64,000 nucleotides of DNA, taken from Micropruina sp. GTDB lineage: Bacteria > Actinomycetota > Actinomycetes > Propionibacteriales > Propionibacteriaceae. Below the pieces are notes generated by a model. That model made no database searches and was not told the origin of the DNA. It was given only the letters and a program-made list of their open reading frames with translations. Both the position numbers and the translations under genes were made by a program. Below, one piece after another: positions 55,986 through 64,000 of this stretch. Position 1 is the stretch's first letter, and each line of letters begins with the position of its first letter. The DNA lies in NCBI GenBank assembly GCA_016711205.1, contig JADJTM010000001.1:1-64000 (forward strand), given 5' to 3'.

Positions 55986-56645
55986 ATGGGACAGTACGAC
56001 GCCCGCTGGTTCTCCAGTCAGGCGGCGACCTGGGACGACGACCCGCGCAAAGTTGACCGGGCTCGCCAGGCCGCAAATGCCATTGCCGCCGAGGTGCCGT
56101 TGGACCCCTCCTGGCGGGTGCTCGATTACGGTGCCGGCACCGGTCTGCTCGCGTTCGCACTTGCCGACCGGGTGGGCGAGATCCTGCTGCTCGACTTCTC
56201 CGACGGCATGGTCGAGGCCGCCCGCCGCCGGATCGCCGAGTCCGGACGCGCCGGCATGCGGGCCGAGCGGCACGACCTGACGCAGGCGCCGCTGCCGGAG
56301 GGCGAGCAGTTCGATCTGGTGATCAGCATGATGGTGCTGCACCACGTCGACGACGTTCCGCTGTTGCTCAAACGACTCGCGGCCGCCACCGCAGAGGACG
56401 GCTGGATCGCGGTGCTCGACCTCGAACCCGAAGAGGGCGAATACCACGACCCCGAGTTCACCGGACACCACGGCTTCCGGCGCGGCATGCTACGGCGGGC
56501 GCTGGCCTCGGCCGGCTTCGGCCACATGACCGTGCGGCAGGTTCTGCAGATCGAGAAGCCGGTGGACGGTGCCCCGCGCAAGTTCGGTGTCTTCCTCGCC
56601 ACGGCGCGCAGAGAGTCGGTGCGCCCGAGCGCAAACGGCCGCTGA
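55986..56645 (+). CDS. Class I SAM-dependent methyltransferase
   Basis: 219 aa from the ATG at 55986. Motif I VLDYGAGTGLLAFAL, motif II LLLDFSDGMVEAAR, motif IV FDLVISMMVLHHV. Resembles small-molecule methyltransferases of the UbiE/Tam type; substrate unknown. The gap 55797-55985 shows nothing notable. Confidence 0.85.
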   Translation: MGQYDARWFSSQAATWDDDPRKVDRARQAANAIAAEVPLDPSWRVLDYGAGTGLLAFALADRVGEILLLDFSDGMVEAARRRIAESGRAGMRAERHDLTQAPLPEGEQFDLVISMMVLHHVDDVPLLLKRLAAATAEDGWIAVLDLEPEEGEYHDPEFTGHHGFRRGMLRRALASAGFGHMTVRQVLQIEKPVDGAPRKFGVFLATARRESVRPSANGR

Positions 56646-56687
56646 CCGCGGAGGGCCAGGGCGACGCCGCGCCACTAGAGTGAGCGG

Positions 56688-58037
56688 GTGCAGAAGCAGC
56701 AGCTCTCGGTCCTGGTCGTCGGCAGCGGCGGACGCGAACACGCCCTCGCCCTGGCGCTGGCAGATGATCCGGCTGTCACCCGGCTCTATTGCGCGCCCGG
56801 CAACCCCGGCACCGCCGCGGTCGCCATCAATCAGCCGCTGCGCAGCGACGATCCGCAGGCCGTGGTCACGCTCGCTCGCCGGCTTCGGGTCGACCTGGTG
56901 GTGGTCGGCCCCGAGGCGCCGCTGGTCGCCGGCGTGGCCGACGCCGTGCGCGGCGCCGGCATCGCGTGCTTCGGGCCGTCCGCGGCCGCCGCCCGGCTGG
57001 AAGGCTCCAAGGCGTTCGCCAAAGAGGTGATGGCGGCGGCCGGCGTCCCGACCGCACGATCGCGTTACTGCGAAACGCTGGCCGAGGTCGCCGAGGCCCT
57101 GGACCACTTCGGCGCACCACACGTGGTGAAGGACGACGGGCTGGCCGCCGGCAAGGGCGTGATCGTCACCGACGATCGGGCGGCCGCACTGACCCACGCC
57201 GAGGGCTGCCTGCCGGTGGTGGTCGAAGAATTCCTTGATGGCCCCGAGGTCAGCCTCTTCGCCATCACCGACGGACTGACGGCGCTGCCGCTGCAACCCG
57301 CGCAGGACTTCAAGCGGGTCGGTGAGGGCGACACCGGGCCCAACACCGGCGGCATGGGGGCCTACACCCCGCTGCCGTGGGCCCCGCCCGGGCTGGTCGA
57401 CGAGATCATGGAGAGCGTCATCGAGCCCACCGTCGCCGAGCTGGGGCGTCGGGGCACCCCGTTCGTCGGGCTGCTGTACGCCGGGTTGGCGCTCACCTCG
57501 CGCGGCCTGCGGGTGGTCGAGTTCAACGTGCGGTTCGGCGACCCGGAGACGCAGGCCGTGCTCGCCGCCCTCGACTCGCCGCTGGGGCAGGTGCTCTACG
57601 CCGCCGCAACCGGCGACCTGGAGAACATCGGCGAGCTGGCCTGGAAGCCGGGTGCCGCGGTCGTGGTGGTGCTGGCGGCGAAGGGCTACCCGGGTGCGCC
57701 CGAGCTGGGCGGGGTGATCCGTGGTGAACGGCTGTTCGGCTCGGACGACAACGTGCACATTGTGCATGCCGGTACCGGGCGCAACTCGTCCGGCGAACTG
57801 GTGGCCACCGGCGGGCGGGTGCTGGGGGTGGTGGCCCAGGCGCCGTCCCTGGCCCAGGCGCGGGCCGATGCCTACCGGGCGGTCGGCGAGCTGGACGCCC
57901 CGAGCCTGTTCCACCGCAGTGACATCGGAGCCCGGGCCGAGAGCGGTGACATCGAGGTGTCGGATGCCTACCAGGTCAACTCCAGCTACGCCCAGTACGT
58001 GTCCGACGTGGCGGAGGGCGACGCCGGCGAGTGGTGA
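56688..58037 (+). CDS. purD: Phosphoribosylamine-glycine ligase (GARS)
   Basis: 449 aa, GTG start. ATP-grasp enzyme of purine synthesis. VVGSGGREHALA at the N-terminus, VKDDGLAAGKGV, EEFLDGPEVSLFA and FNVRFGDPETQAVL are conserved. Slightly longer than the ~425 aa norm because of an extended C-terminus. Confidence 0.95.
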   Translation: MQKQQLSVLVVGSGGREHALALALADDPAVTRLYCAPGNPGTAAVAINQPLRSDDPQAVVTLARRLRVDLVVVGPEAPLVAGVADAVRGAGIACFGPSAAAARLEGSKAFAKEVMAAAGVPTARSRYCETLAEVAEALDHFGAPHVVKDDGLAAGKGVIVTDDRAAALTHAEGCLPVVVEEFLDGPEVSLFAITDGLTALPLQPAQDFKRVGEGDTGPNTGGMGAYTPLPWAPPGLVDEIMESVIEPTVAELGRRGTPFVGLLYAGLALTSRGLRVVEFNVRFGDPETQAVLAALDSPLGQVLYAAATGDLENIGELAWKPGAAVVVVLAAKGYPGAPELGGVIRGERLFGSDDNVHIVHAGTGRNSSGELVATGGRVLGVVAQAPSLAQARADAYRAVGELDAPSLFHRSDIGARAESGDIEVSDAYQVNSSYAQYVSDVAEGDAGEW

Positions 58038-58069
58038 GTACGGACGCCCGCCCACCGAACCGCTCGCCT

Positions 58070-58111
58070 AACTGTTTTGCGCTCGTCAAGCTTCGCGAGC
58101 GCAAAGTAGTT
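58070..58111. terminator. Hairpin between purD and purB
   Basis: Arms AACT + TTTGCGCTCG pair with CGAGCGCAAA + AGTT (small internal loop) around TCAAGCTT. It lies 32 bp after the purD stop, so purB probably has its own promoter. Confidence 0.65.
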
Positions 58112-58190
58112 GGACGAGCGGTGGGCCCGACCGGACCGGCTCGCACGGCCGTCCGAACCCCCCACCCCGCGACCGTGAAACGATGACGCC

Positions 58191-59621
58191 ATGAGCGTTC
58201 CCAACGTCCTGGCCACCCGCTACGCCTCGCCGGCGATGCGCGCGATCTGGAGTCCCGAGCAGAAGATCGTCGCCGAGCGGCGGCTGTGGCTCGCGGTGCT
58301 CAAAGCCCAGAAGGATCTCGGCGTCGACTTCGCGGCGGACGACGCGGCGTCCGTGATCGCCGACTACGAGCGGGTGATCGACTCGGTCGATCTGGCGTCC
58401 ATCGACGCCCGCGAGCGCATCACGCGGCACGACGTCAAGGCCCGCATCGAGGAGTTCAACGCGCTGGCCGGGCACGAGCACGTGCACAAGGGCATGACCA
58501 GCCGCGACCTGACCGAGAACATCGAGCAGTATCAGGTGCTCAACGGGCTGAAACTCGTCCGCGAACGCATCGTCACCGTGCTGGTGACGCTCAGCCGGCT
58601 CGCGGTGCAATATCGCGACCAGCCGCTGACCGGACGCTCCCACAACGTCGCCGCGCAACTCACCACCCTGGGCAAGCGGTTCGCCACCGCTGCGGACGAG
58701 CTGCTGGTCGCCTTCGCCCGCGTGGACGAGCTGATCAACCGGTACCCCGCGCGCGGGATCAAGGGCCCGATGGGCACCGCGCAGGACATGCTCGACCTGC
58801 TCGGCGGCAGCACCAAGAAGCAGTTGGCCCTCGAGAACCAGATCGGCCAGTACCTCGGATTCGCCCGCATCTTCACCTCGACCGGTCAGGTGTACCCGCG
58901 CTCGCTCGACTACGAGGTGGTGACGGCGCTGGTGCAGGTGGCGGCGGCCCCGTCCAACGTGGCGACGACGATCCGGCTGATGGCGGGGCTCGAGCTGGTC
59001 ACCGAAGGCTTCAAGGAAGGGCAGGTCGGGTCGTCCGCGATGCCGCACAAGATGAACACCCGCTCGTGCGAACGGGTGAACGGGCTGAGCGTCGTGCTGC
59101 GCGGGTACGCGACGATGGTCGGCGAGTTGGCCGGCGACCAATGGAACGAGGGCGATGTGTCGTGCTCTGTGGTGCGCCGGGTGGCGCTGCCGGACGCCTT
59201 CTACGCCTTGGACGGGCTGTTCGAGACCTTCCTCACCGTGCTGGCCGAGTTCGGCGCCTTCCCCGCGGTGATCGAGGCCGAGCTGGCCAGGTACCTGCCG
59301 TTCCTGACCACGACCAAGGTGCTGATGGCGGCCGTCCGCAACGGGGTGGGGCGAGAGACCGCCCACGAGGCGATCAAGGAACACGCGGTTGCGGTGGCAC
59401 TCGACCTGCGCCGCGGCGCACGCACGAACGACCTGCTGGACCGGCTGGCGTCCGATCCGCGGCTGGGCCTCACCCGTGCGCAACTGGACGCCACCCAGGC
59501 AGACCCGCTGCAGTTGACCGGCGCGGCCCGCGACCAGGTGGACGACGTCGCCGACAAGGTGAAACGCATCGCAAAGCACTACCCGGACGCAGCGGCTTAC
59601 GTTCCCGGCTCGGTGCTGTAG
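58191..59621 (+). CDS. purB: Adenylosuccinate lyase
   Basis: 476 aa. Cleaves SAICAR and adenylosuccinate. HVHKGMTSRDLTEN holds a conserved His/Ser region, and GSSAMPHKMNTRSCERVNGL is the fumarase/ASL signature (about 280-300). It is the long form, like the mammalian-type ASLs. Stands near purD but behind a hairpin. Confidence 0.96.
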   Translation: MSVPNVLATRYASPAMRAIWSPEQKIVAERRLWLAVLKAQKDLGVDFAADDAASVIADYERVIDSVDLASIDARERITRHDVKARIEEFNALAGHEHVHKGMTSRDLTENIEQYQVLNGLKLVRERIVTVLVTLSRLAVQYRDQPLTGRSHNVAAQLTTLGKRFATAADELLVAFARVDELINRYPARGIKGPMGTAQDMLDLLGGSTKKQLALENQIGQYLGFARIFTSTGQVYPRSLDYEVVTALVQVAAAPSNVATTIRLMAGLELVTEGFKEGQVGSSAMPHKMNTRSCERVNGLSVVLRGYATMVGELAGDQWNEGDVSCSVVRRVALPDAFYALDGLFETFLTVLAEFGAFPAVIEAELARYLPFLTTTKVLMAAVRNGVGRETAHEAIKEHAVAVALDLRRGARTNDLLDRLASDPRLGLTRAQLDATQADPLQLTGAARDQVDDVADKVKRIAKHYPDAAAYVPGSVL

Positions 59622-59630
59622 GCACACCGT

Positions 59631-59740
59631 CCCACCGTTATCCCGGCGGATGCCCACCGTTATCCCGGCGGATGCCCACAGTCATCCCGGCGAACGCCCA
59701 CCGTCATCCCGGCGGACGCCCACCGTCATCCCGGCGGACG
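59631..59740 (+). repeat. Five 22-bp tandem repeats derived from half of the REP palindrome
   Basis: Units start at 59631, 59653, 59675, 59697 and 59719; consensus CCCACCGTCATCCCGGCGGA plus CG. The last unit is completed by CCGGGAT into a REP-like palindrome. Confidence 0.92.
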
Positions 59741-59940
59741 CCGGGATCTCTGCGCCGAGCCCTCGCTGGTCGCGCTTGTCGAGATCCTGGGTGCCGCGGA
59801 GCGTTGGTGCACCCCGTCCCGCCCAGGGCAGCCTCACCGGCTCCGCAGGCTCCGCCGGTGAGTTGCCCAACGCCCGACCTACCCGGCCGGGGTGCACCCC
59901 CGCTCCGCTTCACAGTCGCGTTGGACTGGACGTAGGTGAG

Positions 59941-59960
59941 ATCCCGGCGTTCGCCGGGAT
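59941..59960. repeat. REP-like palindrome
   Basis: ATCCCGGCGTTCGCCGGGAT, preceded by GAG and followed by GACGAC as at 4970. The region 59622-60036 between purB and the DUF3048 gene holds this, the 22-bp array and about 190 bp with no other feature. Confidence 0.88.
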
Positions 59961-60036
59961 GACGACCTGCGCCGAGGAGTCACCGCTGGCGAGTGTTGGT
60001 CGAAACCCACCCCGACCGATCGATCGTGGCCGGCGC

Positions 60037-61164
60037 TCAGCCCTTGATGACGATCTTCGCGTTCTTGTTCGGCAGTTCGACGTAGGTCTGACCGGGGGCC
60101 ATCACCAGCGGGCTGCCGTCGTCCAAGGTGAAGACGAAGGTGTCCTGGACGCCTTCTTTCGTCCAGGTGCCGGTGACGTACTTGCCGCCGTGGAAGTAGT
60201 GGAAGGGCCCCGAGGTGTCGATGATGTCGTGGATCGGCTCGTCGTGGCCGGTGCCCGAGAAGATCTTGGCGTAGCGCTGCTTTGCCCTGATCACCAGCAC
60301 GTTGTCGGGCGCCACCCGGGTGCCATCGCTGAGCACGTGCGGCCCCCACGGCATGCTGCGTAGCCAGGTGCCGGTCTTCTCGCTCCAGGTGTAGTTCATG
60401 TTGTAGCTGTTGCCGCTCTTCCACGGCACGCTGATCGACTGTGCGGTCGTGCCGTCGACGGTGCTGGCAACCTTGGCGTCACCGAAGGGAAAGTAGAGCT
60501 GCTGCGGGCCGTCGCGGAACTTCTTGGTCTGCTTGGCCAGAATCTTCGGGTGGCACACCGTGGCCCGGTCGTAGTATTTGACGCCGCCCAGCACGCGCAC
60601 CCTGGAGCCGTCGATCGAGTACGAGTTGGAGCCCTTGGTGTTCATGTACGACAACATGCCCTCGAGGTAGCTGCTGTTGTCCTTGACGTAGTTCTGCACC
60701 CAGGGGGCCGCGCCGGTGTTGCCGATCAGCGCGTGCATCGGGCTGAGCAGCGCGATGTCCACCGGACGGATGGAGCGCACCGGACCGACCGTGTCCGCCA
60801 TCGTGGAGTGGAACACCGGCATCAGCCGGGTGCTGCTGAAGCCGGCGGTGTCGAGGTAGCCGTCCAGTTGGACGAAGACGATGTCGGCTTCGTCCAGCCC
60901 CCGCTGCGGGTGTTCGTTGCGGTTGTCGGGCACCTTGACCGCGACGGCCGCATGCTTGGCCGCGTCCTCGTCCTTCAACAACTTGCCCGACAGCGGCCAC
61001 CGCGGACGATCGTCGACCGTCGGCGAGGGGCTGGGTGTGGGCGTGGCGCTCGGCGCCTCAGTCGCACTGATGGACGGGGACGGCTGGCCGGTGCATCCGG
61101 CCACGGCGGCTCCCGCAGTGCCGAGCAGGCCGACAAGAGCCGTGCGACGGCTTAATTGGTGCAT
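60037..61164 (-). CDS. DUF3048-domain (YerB-like) lipoprotein
   Basis: 375 aa from the ATG at 61164. N-terminus has a twin-arginine-like SRRTALVGLLG and a lipobox AVAGC (about residue 23), then a Ser/Pro/Thr linker. The DUF3048 core shows VKVPDNRNEHPQRGLDEADI and a VGPVRSIRPVDI segment; the C-terminal half has a YerB_C-like fold. Extracytoplasmic, function unknown. Confidence 0.9.
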   Translation of the reverse strand: MHQLSRRTALVGLLGTAGAAVAGCTGQPSPSISATEAPSATPTPSPSPTVDDRPRWPLSGKLLKDEDAAKHAAVAVKVPDNRNEHPQRGLDEADIVFVQLDGYLDTAGFSSTRLMPVFHSTMADTVGPVRSIRPVDIALLSPMHALIGNTGAAPWVQNYVKDNSSYLEGMLSYMNTKGSNSYSIDGSRVRVLGGVKYYDRATVCHPKILAKQTKKFRDGPQQLYFPFGDAKVASTVDGTTAQSISVPWKSGNSYNMNYTWSEKTGTWLRSMPWGPHVLSDGTRVAPDNVLVIRAKQRYAKIFSGTGHDEPIHDIIDTSGPFHYFHGGKYVTGTWTKEGVQDTFVFTLDDGSPLVMAPGQTYVELPNKNAKIVIKG

Positions 61165-61259
61165 GCGACCACGGTACAGCCACACCCCAGCGGGGGTGCG
61201 CCGGCGCTGGCATCATAGTGTTCGCGCCGCGTCCGCGGCCGGCTGAGGCGGAGGTGAGC

Positions 61260-62084
61260 GTGGCCGAACCGACCTGGGTCGAGCACGGCGTGCCCGGCCG
61301 CCACGGCGAGGTGCGGGTCCGTGAGTACGCCCCCGCCGGCGAGCCGTTGGGGCCGCGACTGGTCTGGGTGCACGGCGGCGGCTGGGTGATCGGCACCCTG
61401 GACGAACCCGAAGCGCACGCCGTCGGCATGGCGATCGCGGCGGCGGGCTACCCGGTGACCAGCGTCGAGTACGGCCTGGTACCGAGCTTTCCATTCGTCG
61501 GGCCCTTGCGGCTGAAGCCCTCACCGTTTCGCTATCCGGTCCCGCAGGACCAGGTGATGGACGCCTGGTTGTACGCCGCCCGCACCCATGGGGGCCCGAT
61601 GTGGCTGGGTGGCGCTTCCGCGGGCGCCTGCCTGGCGGCCGGCGTCGGGCTGCGGCTGCGCGAGGGCGAGGGGCCGGCTCCGCTCGGGCTCGCCTTTCTC
61701 TACGGGTTGTTCCACGGCGTGCTGCCCGAGCCGTCGGTCGCACTGCGGCGGCGGCTGTTCGGCCTGTCGGATCTGCGCGTGGTGCAAGAGATGGTGCGCC
61801 GGGCAGCGGTCAATCACGCCGGCTCGACCGAGCTGCTCACCAACCCGCACGTGTTTCCCGGGTTGGCGAGCCTGGCCGGACTGCCCCCCGTCCATCTGCT
61901 GAACGCCGACCGCGACATGCTGCGCGCCTCGGCCGAGAACTTCGCCCACCGGCTGACGCAGGCCAAGGTGCCACACGAGGGCTGGTACCTGCAGGGCACC
62001 AGCCACGGCTTTCTGGCTCGGCCCGAGCAGCCGCCGTTCGCCGCCGGCATCAGCGCCATGACCGGCTGGCTCGCGGGCAGCTGA
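61260..62084 (+). CDS. HSL-type alpha/beta hydrolase (esterase/lipase)
   Basis: 274 aa. GTG at 61260 chosen for the GGAGG just upstream. The oxyanion motif HGGGW (about residue 38), nucleophile GGASAG (about 117), Asp in NADRDMLR (about 217) and His in GTSHGF (about 247) form a complete triad of the hormone-sensitive lipase family. Its stop overlaps the ATG of the disrupted PPTase (ATGA). Confidence 0.88.
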   Translation: MAEPTWVEHGVPGRHGEVRVREYAPAGEPLGPRLVWVHGGGWVIGTLDEPEAHAVGMAIAAAGYPVTSVEYGLVPSFPFVGPLRLKPSPFRYPVPQDQVMDAWLYAARTHGGPMWLGGASAGACLAAGVGLRLREGEGPAPLGLAFLYGLFHGVLPEPSVALRRRLFGLSDLRVVQEMVRRAAVNHAGSTELLTNPHVFPGLASLAGLPPVHLLNADRDMLRASAENFAHRLTQAKVPHEGWYLQGTSHGFLARPEQPPFAAGISAMTGWLAGS

Positions 62085-62912
62085 TGAGCGACCCCGCCCA
62101 CCGGCTGGCGTTGTCGCTGGCCGCGCAGGTGACGGGGAAAGGAACCGTCCCCATTCCCGGTCGGCGACGGTAATGGGGACGGTTCCTTTCCCCGTCGCGA
62201 GCCGATCGCCCGCCCCGAGCCGATCGCCGGCCGCGAGCTCCGGGGTGCGACAGGTAATGGGGACGGTTCCTTTCCCCGTCGCGAGCCGCTCGCCCGCCCC
62301 GAGCTCCCGGATGCGACAGGTAATGGGGACGGTTCCTTTCCCCGTCGCGAGCCGCTCGCCCGCCCCGAGCTCCCGGATGCGGACGGGCTGCTGTTGCACC
62401 ACACCTGCCCGACCTGCGCCTCAACCGAGCACGGGGTGCCCTACACCGTCGCGTCCGGACGGCGGGTGGCGCTCTCGCTCGCCCGAGCCGCCGGTGCGGT
62501 CGCCGCCGCCGCGGCCCTGGACGCGGCCGTCGGCATCGACCTCGAAACTGTGGACGCCGCCGGCTTCGACGGTTTCGCCGCCGTCGCCCTGCACCCGGAC
62601 GAACCCCAGCCGCGCGACGCACGGGCCGCGAGCCGGCTCTGGGTGCGCAAGGAGGCAGTGCTCAAGGCCCTGGGACAAGGGTTGCGGATCGACCCGCGCA
62701 CCCTGCTGTTGTCGGCCGGGAATCAAACCGCCGATCAACCCGGTGATCAACCACGCGTGCTCGCCTGGCCCGACCCGCGCCCGCCGTCCGTGCTCGACCT
62801 GCGCGACCTGGACGCCCCGGCCGGTTACGTGGCGGCGCTGGCCGTCATCGGCGGCAGGGGAGCGGAATACACCCACGCGGTGATCAGGCTCGACACATCG
62901 GAGGTCGTATAG
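62083..62912 (+). pseudogene. 4'-phosphopantetheinyl transferase, split by a hairpin repeat with in-frame expansion
   Basis: The 5' part (62083-62130) reads MSDPAHRLALSLAAQV in the frame coupled to the hydrolase. It then enters a repeat hairpin (62131-62195) and stops. The 3' part is in another frame: LLLHHTCPTCASTEHG, GIDLE and WVRKEAVLKALGQGL are clear Sfp/AcpT-type PPTase motifs, the last two holding the Mg2+ and CoA ligands. No good start lies between; the first is a TTG at 62394. Probably inactive, unless a frameshift or another start is used. The 3' end overlaps the M1 peptidase gene by 88 bp, tail to tail. Confidence 0.8.
62131..62345. repeat. GGGGACGGTTCC-family hairpin and tandem copies inside the PPTase gene
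   Basis: A 65-bp hairpin (arms 62131-62155 and 62171-62195) is followed by further cores at 62259 and 62325, spaced 84 and 66 bp. Both spacings are multiples of three, so the PPTase frame is kept across them. The spacer GAGCCGCTCGCCCGCCCCGA is part of the coding sequence and has been duplicated with the repeat. Confidence 0.88.
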
Positions 62913-64000
62913 CGCTGAGCGTGCGCCACGAACGCGGCCGTGGTCACCAACCCCCAGCGGTTCGCCGCCGTCCAGTCGCGCAGCATCGGAAAGAACGCCG
63001 CACCGAGCACCGCGCGCAAGGCATGCAGGGTGAGCGCCCCGCGCTTGTACACCCGGTCGTCGAACATCAGTTCGCGACCGGGATCGCCAAGCACCAGATC
63101 CTGTGGCAACACCGCCAGCCGACGGTGGTGCTCCTGCGCCCACGACTCGGCGCTGCGCCCGCCGGAGATCTCCGACCACAGCCACTCGCTGTAGCAGGCG
63201 AACCCCTCGTGCAGCCAGATGTCCGCCCAGGACGCCGCGGTCAGGCTGTTGCCGAACCACTGATGCGCCAGCTCGTGGGCGACCAGCCGTTCGTTCTGCC
63301 AACCGGCACCGGCGTGGTTGGCGCCGAAGGTCGACAGCGTCTGCGCCTCCAGGGGAATCTCCAGCTGGTCGGCGGTGATCACCGCCGAATACCGGTCGAA
63401 CGGGTAGGGCCCGAACAGCTCGCTGAACCTCGCCATCATCTCGTCCTGCCGCGCGAAGGCCGAGCCGACGCCCACCGCCAGCCCGCGCGGGTGGACGATC
63501 TCGACCGGGCCCGCCGGCGTGCTGACGTAGCGTCCGATGTGCAGCACCGCCAGGTAGGGCGCCATCGGCTGCGCCTGCAGGTAGCGCCAGGTGGTGCGTC
63601 CCGAGCGCTTCTCGCGGCCGGCCAACACGCCGTTGGCGATCACCCGGTAGCCGTCGGCGACCGTGATGGCGAAGCGGTAGGTGGCCTTGTCGTCCGGACG
63701 GTCGTTGCACGGAAACCAGGACGGCGCCCCGCACGGTTGCGCCGCCACGACCACCCCGTCGGTGAGTTCCTCCCAGCCCACCGGTCCGAACACGCTGGGC
63801 ATCGGCCTGGGCTTGCCGGCGTAGTCGATCTCGACGCTCAGCCGCTCACCGAGGGCGGCCGGCGCTGCCAGCACGATCCGCAGCTTGCTCTCGCGGTGGC
63901 TGAACCGGGCGGGCGGACGTCCGTTCACCTTGACCCGCGTGACGCTCAGCCCGGCCAGGTCGAGCACCACCCGGTCGAGCGGCTCGAGCGCCTCGATCGC
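62825..64000 (-). CDS. M1-family aminopeptidase (partial, 5' end beyond window)
   Basis: About 391 codons are visible. The open frame continues through position 64000, so the N-terminus is outside. Zinc site HELAHQW with the downstream Glu in LHEGFACYSEW; the exopeptidase-type segment here is VITADQLEIPLEAQTLS where GAMEN is usual. The Tyr region (FDDRVYKRGALTLHALR) is present. The C-terminal ERAP-like domain is absent, as in short actinobacterial M1 enzymes. It ends inside the opposite-strand PPTase frame. Confidence 0.9.
   Translation of the reverse strand, partial: AIEALEPLDRVVLDLAGLSVTRVKVNGRPPARFSHRESKLRIVLAAPAALGERLSVEIDYAGKPRPMPSVFGPVGWEELTDGVVVAAQPCGAPSWFPCNDRPDDKATYRFAITVADGYRVIANGVLAGREKRSGRTTWRYLQAQPMAPYLAVLHIGRYVSTPAGPVEIVHPRGLAVGVGSAFARQDEMMARFSELFGPYPFDRYSAVITADQLEIPLEAQTLSTFGANHAGAGWQNERLVAHELAHQWFGNSLTAASWADIWLHEGFACYSEWLWSEISGGRSAESWAQEHHRRLAVLPQDLVLGDPGRELMFDDRVYKRGALTLHALRAVLGAAFFPMLRDWTAANRWGLVTTAAFVAHAQRYTTSDVSSLITAWVYSAPLPPMTASAAT

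Overview
The window is high-GC actinobacterial chromosome. The best marker is a dnaK-grpE-dnaJ-hspR operon with HspR-type operators. It also carries cobalamin (cobS, cobU), purine (purA, purB, purD) and pyrimidine (pyrE) genes, a class E sortase, DUF3151, DUF3048 and many GTG starts. The gene mix (cobalamin synthesis, NAD-malic enzyme, proline dehydrogenase, amylosucrase) would fit a Propionibacteriaceae-like organism. That family placement is inference. I see no phage, plasmid, tRNA, rRNA, CRISPR or transposase gene.

Layout. 1-4.9 kb: end of a surface-polysaccharide locus: a UDP-L-FucNAc pathway (capE end, capF, capG) with a Wzz/BY-kinase and a facing low-molecular-weight tyrosine phosphatase. 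Its first 2.8 kb is less GC-biased than the rest. 5-10 kb: OpuAC-like lipoprotein, glucosaminidase, and an OmpR-type two-component system next to an extreme poly-G tract. 10-19 kb: cobS, cobU, acyP, csbD, ybaK, a CBS protein, metB, proline dehydrogenase, two HAD phosphatases, DDAH and an alpha/beta hydrolase. 19-25.4 kb: REP-like repeat cluster, a Pro/Thr-rich membrane protein, and the HspR-controlled chaperone operon. 25.8-32.7 kb: an M4 protease with an emfourin-like tail, a YdeP-type molybdo-oxidoreductase, fructokinase, coiled-coil protein, Dabb protein and alkyltransferase-like protein. 33-48.8 kb: malic enzyme, OmpA-like lipoprotein, clpB (also with a HAIR site), K+ channel plus DUF6394, CPBP protease, spermidine-synthase-like enzyme, sortase, pyrE, LemA, DedA, TrmH and fba. 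48.9-64 kb: an AbiEi/DUF559-type gene between 92-bp direct repeats, amylosucrase, DUF3151, purA, EamA/CGNR pair, methyltransferase, purD, purB, DUF3048, an HSL-type hydrolase, a disrupted phosphopantetheinyl transferase, and an M1 aminopeptidase running off the right edge.

Genes that may work together: capE/F/G with the kinase/phosphatase pair in polysaccharide assembly; HspR with the dnaK and clpB operators; amylosucrase, which releases fructose, with fructokinase and class II aldolase.

The most unusual part is the non-coding DNA. At least four families of structured repeats sit between genes: (1) hairpins with a fixed GGGGACGGTTCC core but arms that differ by locus and remain self-complementary; (2) ATCCCGGCG/CGCCGGGAT REP-like palindromes with tandem expansions; (3) a CACTCTGCTGCC palindromic block flanking the AbiEi/DUF559 gene, with a degraded second copy joined to a remnant of the same gene's 3' end; (4) a 155-166 bp MITE-like element whose terminal repeat supplies or abuts stop codons. 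Family 1 has also split and expanded inside the phosphopantetheinyl transferase gene.
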